From contig CACZCK010000007.1 of assembly GCA_902779675.1 (NCBI GenBank), forward strand, positions 33,139 to 97,138: 64,000 nt of DNA, read 5' to 3'. This stretch comes from an uncultured Coriobacteriaceae bacterium. GTDB taxonomy: Bacteria > Actinomycetota > Coriobacteriia > Coriobacteriales > Atopobiaceae. A model generated the notes under the pieces. The model was not told where the DNA came from. It saw nothing but the letters and a program-made list of their open reading frames with translations, and ran no database searches. Positions 55,789 to 62,882 of the stretch are shown here, one piece after another; the first letter of the stretch is position 1; each line of letters opens with the position of its first letter. A program made the translations under genes and the position numbers.

Positions 55789-57243
55789 CTAGTGTTTGCG
55801 ATGCGGACGTGGGTTGTGCAGCTTTTGCAGGCAGAGCGCGAGTACGCCCAGGGCGACGGTCTCGCGGTAGTCTGCCACCTTGACCAGGTCGGGAATGTAG
55901 GCATTGAGCGCAGATCCAAAGTGGGTTGCTATCTCGGCGCGCAGGGCGTCCATGTCGTCGAGCAGGTCGACGGCCACGTAGATGGCGTCGGGCGAGACAA
56001 GCGCTATGTCTGCCACCAGCATGGGCGACACGAGCGCCTGCATGCCTTCGGTGGTGTAGGACTGCTCCCACTCGTGCTCGGAGTCATGATGGCCGTTGAA
56101 CGCGTGGAACAGCGGGCCGAGCTCGCCGGCAAAGTTGCGACGGCCCTTGGCAAGATGCCCGTCGACGACGAGGCCCTGCCCACCGACGGTGAAGCCGGTC
56201 TGCTGGGTGTGCAGCACTACGGTGTCGTAGTCGGTCTGGCTCACGTAGCAGCCCACGGCCGCGGCGTTGGCGTTGTTGTCCACGAACACCTTGGTACCGT
56301 AGCGCTCGGCGAGCGTGCGGCCTAGCTCGTAGTCGGTCAGGTCGCCGCCGGCAAAGGCGATGGTTCCCCGGTTGACGATGCCCGGAACGGCGATGCCGAT
56401 GGCGTCGAGGTCCTCCACGCACAGGTCGTTGATACGCAGGGTGTCGATGAGGTCCTCGACGTCGCGGAGGTCGCCGCGCGGCTTGGTTATGCTGCCGTGG
56501 CTGGTGATGTCTCCGTGATCGTAGACGCGCCAGCCGATCCACGTGGAGCGCGGACGATTGATTGCCGTGACCACCAGGACGATCGCGTCGTTCTTGACGT
56601 CGCGCATGAAGGTGAGGCGGGTGCCATCCTCTGCGGGAAAGACCGTGTGGTCGGAGACGAGATGCATGACCAGCTTGAGCGCGGCGCCCGCATCGTAGGA
56701 CGCAAAGACCTTGGGCGGGATCTGCACCACGGCTGCCTCGGGAAAAGCCTGCGAAACGGCCTTGAGCTGGTAGGCAACCTGTGGTGCGAGCAGCACCACG
56801 TCGTAGTCGCCTCCCTGGGCCTTAGCCTGCTCGAGGGGAATGGCCTCAAAGGCATAGTCGAGCGAGAGGGTCTTGGCGGCCTCGGCGAGCCTGTTCGCGA
56901 ACATGGTGGTGGTGAGCCCTGCCGTGCAGCAGAGCAAGACGCGCGTGGTCTCGTAGAGGTCCTGCTGTTGCAGGACGGCGGCCATCTCGCTCATGAGCTC
57001 CTTGGCGCGGGCCTCGTCGTCGAGCTCAAAGTGCAGGAAGAACTTGGGCTCGCAGTCGCAGTCGGCATCCATGACGCGCAGTTCCACGATCTCGGGCATG
57101 TCGTCGAAGGCGTAGAAGTTAACTTCGCCATGGGCCTGACCGGTAGTGAGGGTGATGTGGTCCTCGTCCACCTGCTCGATGGTGCAGCCGGGAATGCTCA
57201 GGCCAAGCACGTACGTGCGAAAGCTGGTGCCAAGCTCGCTCAT
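55789..57243 (-). CDS. PTS EIIB (lactose/cellobiose-type) - ROK domain fusion
   Basis: A 484-residue fusion. Residues 1-95 are an unrecognised N-terminal domain. Residues 101-190 resemble a lactose/cellobiose EIIB: VLLCCTAGLTTTMFANRLAE, with phosphocysteine candidates Cys105/106 in the P-loop, then DYDVVLLAPQVAYQL. Residues 215-484 form a ROK domain; VDNNANAAAVG and GIAVPGIVNRG are recognisable, but the N-terminal DxGGT ATP loop is replaced and the cysteine zinc motif is absent. It therefore looks unable to act as a kinase and may be a phosphorylation-responsive sugar sensor. No DNA-binding domain is evident. GAGGAG precedes ATG 57243. Confidence 0.85.
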   Translation of the reverse strand: MSELGTSFRTYVLGLSIPGCTIEQVDEDHITLTTGQAHGEVNFYAFDDMPEIVELRVMDADCDCEPKFFLHFELDDEARAKELMSEMAAVLQQQDLYETTRVLLCCTAGLTTTMFANRLAEAAKTLSLDYAFEAIPLEQAKAQGGDYDVVLLAPQVAYQLKAVSQAFPEAAVVQIPPKVFASYDAGAALKLVMHLVSDHTVFPAEDGTRLTFMRDVKNDAIVLVVTAINRPRSTWIGWRVYDHGDITSHGSITKPRGDLRDVEDLIDTLRINDLCVEDLDAIGIAVPGIVNRGTIAFAGGDLTDYELGRTLAERYGTKVFVDNNANAAAVGCYVSQTDYDTVVLHTQQTGFTVGGQGLVVDGHLAKGRRNFAGELGPLFHAFNGHHDSEHEWEQSYTTEGMQALVSPMLVADIALVSPDAIYVAVDLLDDMDALRAEIATHFGSALNAYIPDLVKVADYRETVALGVLALCLQKLHNPRPHRKH

Positions 57244-57544
57244 GTGACGCTCCTCTCGTGGGGATGCCCCCATCGTACGCCATGCGTACCCGGGCAAGCG
57301 CGCGCCTGCGGCGGAAAGGGGAGAGTTGTCAGACTACCGTGCGACAGCCCGCATGTGTGCTCCCGCCCATCAATGGGGGTATCAGCCGCGCGTCAGAATG
57401 CGCTAGACAATTGCACAATTCGCACCGATGCTCATGCGCAAGGTTTGAGTTTGCATCCATTGTCTGTGCGAGCGTTCCCTCGGAAACTGCTATCTAGGGA
57501 AATTGGCAACGGGGGCCCTGCCCCCACGACGAAAGGGGACTGCC
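57244..57544. other. Divergent intergenic region, EIIB-ROK / acyl carrier protein
   Basis: A 301-base gap containing both promoters. A small GC hairpin (GGGGGC-CCT-GCCCCC, 57513-57527) lies just ahead of the acyl carrier gene. Otherwise I see no gene. Confidence 0.45.
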
Positions 57545-57793
57545 ATGGATGAGGATCGTCAGGAAGTCTACGACGCGCTGTGCGAGCGCGCCAGCCAGCT
57601 GTTTGGCAAGGACGTCGAGGAGTTCTCCCTCGAGACCAAGTTCGCTGACCTTGGCATCAAGTCGGTGCAGGTCTCCCAGATCACCACGTACCTCGAGGAT
57701 GAGCTCGACATCGAGGTCCCGTACATGAAGTTCCGCCGCTGCGAGACCTTCGGCGACGCCGTGGACTTTGTGGCCGACCTGCTCGACGAGTAG
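57545..57793 (+). CDS. Acyl carrier protein
   Basis: An 82-residue acyl carrier protein. The phosphopantetheine site is Ser40 in FADLGIKSVQVSQI (Lys replaces the usual Asp of DSL), and the four-helix pattern with acidic C-terminus DFVADLLDE is normal. It carries acyl chains as thioesters during synthesis or transfer. No fatty-acid or polyketide synthase is beside it; instead an S15-type hydrolase follows 99 bases later and a thiolase lies 5 kb on. It is therefore probably a pathway-specific carrier. AAAGGGG precedes ATG 57545. Confidence 0.92.
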   Translation: MDEDRQEVYDALCERASQLFGKDVEEFSLETKFADLGIKSVQVSQITTYLEDELDIEVPYMKFRRCETFGDAVDFVADLLDE

Positions 57794-57892
57794 ACACGAG
57801 TTGGACCTGTGAGGCGCGTCGCCTGGTGCGGCGCGCCTTGTGTCAGGCGGGGCGGCGTTGTGCGCTCCGCACGAACGAAAGGAAGTGATCCG

Positions 57893-59809
57893 ATGCTCGA
57901 GCCTCGCATCCCTGAGGATTGGGTACCCATTACCGACAAGAAGCTCTCCGACCTGGTGCAGATGACCGGCGAGCTGGCCACCTTCAACGAGGACGAGGTG
58001 CCCATCTACTGGGACCCCGACACCGAGGGCTACATCTTCCTGCACAAGGAGGAGTTCGGCGGCGTCGAGATGATGGCGGCCTATCGTGTGGCTCGCCAGC
58101 CCAACGACAACCAGGCCGACGTCGACCTGGCCAAGTCCGACGACCCGATGGCCCGCATGGGCCAGGGCTTCTGCCCGCCGTTCAACCCGCACACCTACGA
58201 GGTCGAGCCGGGCATCGTCTGCATGCAGGACCAGGAAGTGGTCATGCGCGACGGCACCAAGATTTACGCCGACATCTATCGTCCCGCGGGCGATGACGTC
58301 AAGTGCCCCACCATCGTGAGCTGGTCGTGGTTTGGCAAGCGCCCTGGCGACGGCATGAGCGAGTGGCAGATCATGGGCGTTCCGCCTCAGACCGTGTCCA
58401 AGTGCGCCAAGTTCGAGTCGCCCGACCCGCTGTACTGGTGCCACTATGGCTACGCCGTGGCCAACGTCGACGTGCGCGGCGCCGGCCACTCCGAGGGCTC
58501 GGTGCACATGTTCACGCACCAGGACCGCGAGGACGGCTACGACTTCGTCGAGTGGGTCGCCCAGCAGCCGTGGTCCAACGGCAAGGTCGGCATGGCCGGC
58601 AACTCCGGCGTCGCCATGCATCAGTGGGGCATCGCCTCCACGCAGCCGCCTCACCTGGCCTGCATCGCCCCGTGGGAGAGCACCACGGACCTGTACCGCG
58701 AGAGCTTCTTTGAGGGCGGCGTGCCGGCGCTCTCGTTCAACAAGTTCATCGCTGCGCAGGTGACGGGCCCCAATGGCGTGGATGACCAGGTCGCCATGGC
58801 CAAGATGTACCCCGACATGAACCCGTACTGGGAGGACAAGCGCCCCGACTTCAAGAAGGTCAAGCTGCCCGTGTACCAGACGGCTGGCTGGTCGCACTTC
58901 CACCTGCCGGGCTCCATCAACGCCTACAACCGTTGCCGCTCGCACTTCAAGTGGCTGCGCGCCCACCGCGACTTTGAGTGGCCCGACACCTACAACCCCT
59001 ACAACCTCGACGAGCTGCGCAAGTTCTACGACCGCTACCTCAAGGGCATCCACAACGGCTGGGAGATGATGCCCAAGGTGCGTCTGGACATCATGGATGC
59101 CTACGACGTGGACTACCAGGAGCAGCGTGCCGAGAAGGCGTGGCCCATCAAGCGCACCGAGTACAAGAAGCTCTACCTCGACGCGTCGCAGACGCTGGAG
59201 AGCGTGGAGACCGATCACGTGCAGACCTTCGTTGCCGGCACCGAGCCGGTCGAGACCGAGGCCGTGGCCAAGTACAACCCGGTGGACGAGGAGGTCCGCT
59301 TCGAGTGGGTCCTGCCCGAGGACACCGAGATCACCGGCCACATGACGCTGCATCTCTGGCTCGAGTGCGAGGGCTGGGACGACATGGACCTCTTCATCAA
59401 CATCCAGAAGGCCACGGCCGACGGCGAGTGGGTGCCCTGGATGACGCTGGATGAGCCGCACCCCGGCGCGTGGGGCAAGTGCCGCGCGTCCCGCCGCGAG
59501 CTGGACACCAAGCTCAGCCGTGCGCATCGTCCGGTGCTCAAGAACACCAGCAGCCAGAAGCTGTCCGAGGGCGAGGTCGTGCCCGTGGACATCGCCATCG
59601 TCCCCACCGCCCGCGTGTACCACAAGGGCGAGCGCTTCCGCATCCAGATCGCCGGCCGCTACATCCGTGAGGGTTGGTTCGAGCCGCTGGCCTGGGACGA
59701 GGAGGCCAAGGGCACGCACGTCATTCACACCGGTGGCCAGTACGACTCCTGGATCGAGATCCCGGTCATCCCGCCGCGCTACCAGGCGGGGGAGTACATC
59801 CGCCGCTAG
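57893..59809 (+). CDS. CocE/NonD-type S15 hydrolase
   Basis: A 638-residue alpha/beta hydrolase of the CocE/Xaa-Pro peptidase S15 group. MRDGTKIYADIYRPAGDD starts the hydrolase domain near 115, VANVDVRGAGHSEG precedes the nucleophile elbow GMAGNSGVAMH (Ser238), and a C-terminal jelly-roll begins near 430. The acid position GWYD of CocE reads GWSHFH (His335), so the triad is altered. Such enzymes cleave acyl esters or C-C bonds in acylated aromatics or act as acyl transferases. AAAGGAAG precedes ATG 57893. The first 110 residues are an extension not seen in small CocE proteins. Confidence 0.88.
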   Translation: MLEPRIPEDWVPITDKKLSDLVQMTGELATFNEDEVPIYWDPDTEGYIFLHKEEFGGVEMMAAYRVARQPNDNQADVDLAKSDDPMARMGQGFCPPFNPHTYEVEPGIVCMQDQEVVMRDGTKIYADIYRPAGDDVKCPTIVSWSWFGKRPGDGMSEWQIMGVPPQTVSKCAKFESPDPLYWCHYGYAVANVDVRGAGHSEGSVHMFTHQDREDGYDFVEWVAQQPWSNGKVGMAGNSGVAMHQWGIASTQPPHLACIAPWESTTDLYRESFFEGGVPALSFNKFIAAQVTGPNGVDDQVAMAKMYPDMNPYWEDKRPDFKKVKLPVYQTAGWSHFHLPGSINAYNRCRSHFKWLRAHRDFEWPDTYNPYNLDELRKFYDRYLKGIHNGWEMMPKVRLDIMDAYDVDYQEQRAEKAWPIKRTEYKKLYLDASQTLESVETDHVQTFVAGTEPVETEAVAKYNPVDEEVRFEWVLPEDTEITGHMTLHLWLECEGWDDMDLFINIQKATADGEWVPWMTLDEPHPGAWGKCRASRRELDTKLSRAHRPVLKNTSSQKLSEGEVVPVDIAIVPTARVYHKGERFRIQIAGRYIREGWFEPLAWDEEAKGTHVIHTGGQYDSWIEIPVIPPRYQAGEYIRR

Positions 59810-59836
59810 GATGTGCTGACAGAGCGAGCTAGCCTG

Positions 59837-59870
59837 CGAGGGTCACGAGCAATCGGGACCCTCGTTCTTG
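59837..59870 (+). terminator. Terminator after S15 hydrolase
   Basis: A perfect 8-base stem, CGAGGGTC with GACCCTCG, followed by TTCTTG. Confidence 0.55.
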
Positions 59871-60028
59871 TGCGTTGCCACTCGGGCATTGTGAGAACAA
59901 CCAAAGCCATCTCGCTCGGGGCAAGGGCGTTTCGGGCGCACGGACGGTGCGACTCCCTCTCCGCGTCCATACGATTGAAACACTGATATCCATGCCCCTG
60001 CTGGCATGGCACATGGAGAGGAGCACAC

Positions 60029-60997
60029 ATGAAGGTTATGGCCATTTGCGCTGGTCGCAAGAACGGCAACGGCGAGATCCTCGCCAAGGAGGCCCTGGCT
60101 GCCGCACAGGCCGCCGGCGCCGAGGTCGAGATGATCAACCTGTTTGACTACAACATCCTTCCCTGCACGGGCTGCGAGAGCTGCACCATGCAGATGGGCG
60201 AGGTCGCCATGGACCCGACCAAGAAGTACCACGGCTGCGTCCTCAAGAACAAGGACGACGTGGACGCGCTCATTGCCGAGATGCACACCTGCGAGGGCGT
60301 CATCTTCTCCGTGCCCACCTACGACCTGACCCCCAGCTCGCTCTACACCCGCTTTGCCCAGCGCTTCCTGGCCTACGAGCTCTCCTTCCTGCTGGAGATC
60401 GGCGTCGTGGACCACAACCCGCACACCGTTGCCGGCCTCATCGCCGTGGGCGGCTCCATGCACGACTGGCAGACGCTGGCCCTCGAGAGCCTGCAGGCCA
60501 CCATGTTCACCATGTCGCTCACCGTCGTCGACCGCTTCATGAGCCAGCGCGTCGGTCGTCCGGGCAACGTCCTGCTGCATCAGGAGCAGCTCGACCGCGC
60601 TCACCAGATGGGCGAGAACATCGTCAAGGCCATCCAGACCCCGGTCGAGGAGCGCACCTGGCTGGGCGATCCCAACGACGGCGTCTGCCCCGTGTGCCAC
60701 TCCAGCCTCGTCTACCCCGGCGACCCGCACTGGGACGGCATCGAGTTCCCGTACGAGTGCGCCGTGTGCGGCTGCGGCGGCGATCTGGGCACCAACCCCG
60801 AGACCGGTAAGCCCATGCTCATCATCGACCCTGAGAACGGCAAGATCCGCGACCGCAACAACGACAAGGCCCGCGCCGAGCACCTCAACGAGATCATCCA
60901 GACCCGCATTGGCTTCTTCCAGCAGATGGACGAGGTCAAGCCGCTCATGGCCAAGTATCGCGACATGAAGTTCCCGACCTTCACCATCGAGCGCTAG
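60029..60997 (+). CDS. Flavodoxin-family NAD(P)H reductase with zinc-binding tail
   Basis: A 322-residue flavoprotein. MKVMAICAGRKNGNGEILAK is the flavin phosphate loop, PCTGCESCTM a cysteine pair, and IFSVPTYDLTPSSLYTRFAQ the flavin-contact segment. The C-terminal part contains CPVCHSSLV and CAVCGCGGDLG, forming a likely zinc or redox-metal site. This type of multi-cysteine flavodoxin reductase often reduces quinones or enones in anaerobes. ATG 60029 follows GAGAGGAG. It sits between the S15 hydrolase and the regulator and probably belongs to the same pathway. Confidence 0.9.
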   Translation: MKVMAICAGRKNGNGEILAKEALAAAQAAGAEVEMINLFDYNILPCTGCESCTMQMGEVAMDPTKKYHGCVLKNKDDVDALIAEMHTCEGVIFSVPTYDLTPSSLYTRFAQRFLAYELSFLLEIGVVDHNPHTVAGLIAVGGSMHDWQTLALESLQATMFTMSLTVVDRFMSQRVGRPGNVLLHQEQLDRAHQMGENIVKAIQTPVEERTWLGDPNDGVCPVCHSSLVYPGDPHWDGIEFPYECAVCGCGGDLGTNPETGKPMLIIDPENGKIRDRNNDKARAEHLNEIIQTRIGFFQQMDEVKPLMAKYRDMKFPTFTIER

Positions 60998-61019
60998 GCT
61001 CTCTCGCATAGCTTGTGGG

Positions 61020-61064
61020 CGACGCCCCAACGGCTCTTGTCCGTTGGGGCGTCGTTCTCTCTTT
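61020..61064. terminator. Bidirectional terminator, reductase / PucR
   Basis: A perfect 14-base stem, CGACGCCCCAACGG at 61020-61033 with its complement at 61041-61054, then TTCTCTCTTTT. Confidence 0.75.
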
Positions 61065-61082
61065 TGGGTCTGTTGGCTTGCG

Positions 61083-62693
61083 CTATCCGTGCATCTGCTC
61101 GCGGGTCAGGCGCAAACGTGGGGTAAACATGCCCAGGCTCACGAGGATCTTGAAGCTCAACTGCAGCATGAACAGGTCCTCACCGCTGGCGAGGTCCATG
61201 CCCAGCTGCTTGCGAATGCGGCCCAGTCGGTAGAGCATCGTGTTCTTGTGCAGCGTGAGCAGCTCGGCGGCACGGGCGGTGGAGCCGGCCACCTGCAGGT
61301 AGCAGTAGAGCGTCTCCATGAGCTCGCTGTTGTGGTCCTCGTCGTACTCCATGAGCGAGATCAACGCGGGATGGCAGAGCGAGAGCAGGTCGGTGCGCCG
61401 TCCGGCGAGCTCCATCATGTGGGCGTAGGCATAGTTGCAGTAGCGGTAGAGGCCACCGTCGTCGATGGCGCGGGATGTCTGCTCGCCATAGCGTATGGCG
61501 GCGCGTGCCTGCTCGTAGGCCTTGCGGGTCTCCACGATGGACGTGAAGATGTTGGACACGCCCACAGTGAGCCCGTTGAGTGCGGCCACCTCGCGCAGCT
61601 TGGCCTCGGCCTTGGGCGAGAAGCCCACGTCGGCGTCGCGCGAGAGCAACGCCACGAGCTGCTGGTGGTGGCGCGTGTACAGGGCGTGATGCAAGAGCGG
61701 GCGCAGCTGGCCGGCCACGTGCTCGGCCTGCACCTGCGAGAGGCCCTCGCCCGGCGCATGCAGGCACACCACGTAGAGCAGCTCCTTGGGGTGGAAGTTG
61801 AGCGCCTTCATGCGCCGTAGGGTGACGGCGACGCTGGGGGAGCGGTCACCCAGCAGGTTCTCGAGGAAGTAGGAGCCCAGCTCGCCGCTCGTGGGGCCCC
61901 AGACCTCCGACTTCTGCATCTCCTGCGCCACGAAGCCGGAGAGTCGCACGAAGGCCTCGCGGTCGAGGTCGCCAAAGGGATGGCTGCGCTCCATCATCAT
62001 GACGTGTGCGATGCAGACGCCGCGCACCATGACGGCCAGGGTCATGGTGTTGCAGTCGAGGATTCTGTTGTACTGCTCGTAGGGGCCCTTGCTGCGCGCG
62101 ATCTCTGAGTCTATGTGGCTGTCGCGGATGTAGGAGACGGCCTCGTCGAGCACCGTCTCGTTGGCGATCTCCGCGCACATCACGCGGGCAAGGCGCGAGT
62201 CGCCCTCGGGAAGGTCGCCCAGATGGTAGGCGACGTAGCGGTACGTGGGGTCCACGACCACGATGGGGTTGCCCAGTGCCGTGGCGGCCTCCTCGATGAG
62301 GTATTGCAAGCCCTGGTTGGAGAAGTGCGCCACCAGCAGCCGCCGGACGATGGCCGAGAGCTCCTGATTCTCGAGAAACGCCGTCTGCAACGCGTTATAG
62401 CAGGTAAAGAGGTTGGTGCCTGCAGCTAACCAGAGCAGGTTGACGTTGGGCTGCTGCACGAGGCTCTGCGGTGCGGAAGCGCCGTCGACCACGACGCAGC
62501 AGAACTGCCGCGCTGCGGGCACGTGGTCGGGGAGCAGCTCGCTGTCGGTGAAGTAGAGCACGTCGCCGCGCGGGTCGAGGCATGCGTCGCCCGTGAGGAA
62601 GGCGACGTTATAGACGTCGCAGGCGGGGTCCGAGAGCGAGACGGAGTCGACGGCGCCCTCGGGCAGGCGTGCAAGCAGTTCGTCGAGTCGCAT
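61083..62693 (-). CDS. PucR family transcriptional regulator
   Basis: A 536-residue PucR-type regulator. The N-terminal two thirds include a PucR/GAF-like sensing region (DVLYFTDSELLPDHVP, GNPIVVVDPTYRYVAYHLGD) and the C-terminus holds the HTH_30 winged helix ELLTLHKNTMLYRLGRIRKQ. PucR proteins respond to small ligands and control catabolic or aromatic-degradation genes. It is divergent from the thiolase gene, so it probably controls the carrier/thiolase cluster. ATG 62693 follows GGGAGGC; an upstream ATG would add 24 basic residues. Confidence 0.92.
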   Translation of the reverse strand: MRLDELLARLPEGAVDSVSLSDPACDVYNVAFLTGDACLDPRGDVLYFTDSELLPDHVPAARQFCCVVVDGASAPQSLVQQPNVNLLWLAAGTNLFTCYNALQTAFLENQELSAIVRRLLVAHFSNQGLQYLIEEAATALGNPIVVVDPTYRYVAYHLGDLPEGDSRLARVMCAEIANETVLDEAVSYIRDSHIDSEIARSKGPYEQYNRILDCNTMTLAVMVRGVCIAHVMMMERSHPFGDLDREAFVRLSGFVAQEMQKSEVWGPTSGELGSYFLENLLGDRSPSVAVTLRRMKALNFHPKELLYVVCLHAPGEGLSQVQAEHVAGQLRPLLHHALYTRHHQQLVALLSRDADVGFSPKAEAKLREVAALNGLTVGVSNIFTSIVETRKAYEQARAAIRYGEQTSRAIDDGGLYRYCNYAYAHMMELAGRRTDLLSLCHPALISLMEYDEDHNSELMETLYCYLQVAGSTARAAELLTLHKNTMLYRLGRIRKQLGMDLASGEDLFMLQLSFKILVSLGMFTPRLRLTREQMHG

Positions 62694-62778
62694 TCGATGC
62701 CTCCCATGGGAACGGTGCTGCCAGGTGCGTCGGAAACGCCGCACCGACGGCTTGTGCGAACACACAAGAGGATACGAC

Positions 62779-62818
62779 TTTTTACGCAGAAACGTCGGGT
62801 GGCGGAACCTCGTTTACG
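62779..62818. promoter_or_regulatory. Direct repeats in PucR/thiolase gap
   Basis: TTTACGCA occurs at 62779-62786 and 62811-62818, 32 bases (about three helical turns) apart, in the divergent gap. They may be binding sites for the PucR regulator. Confidence 0.45.
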
Positions 62819-62882
62819 CAAGCGAAGGCATGGATTATTGATACAACGCAATTCCTGTCCACTAGCGGAAGGAGTGGAGCAC

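Noticed and set aside
55789..57243. Reading the EIIB-ROK protein as an ordinary ROK sugar kinase
   Set aside because: The DxGGT ATP loop and the zinc cysteines expected of kinases are not present, and residues 101-190 fit an EIIB better.
57494..59728. A 744-codon minus-strand frame across the acyl carrier and S15 genes
   Set aside because: Antisense shadow; the plus strand has clear motifs, ribosome sites and start codons.
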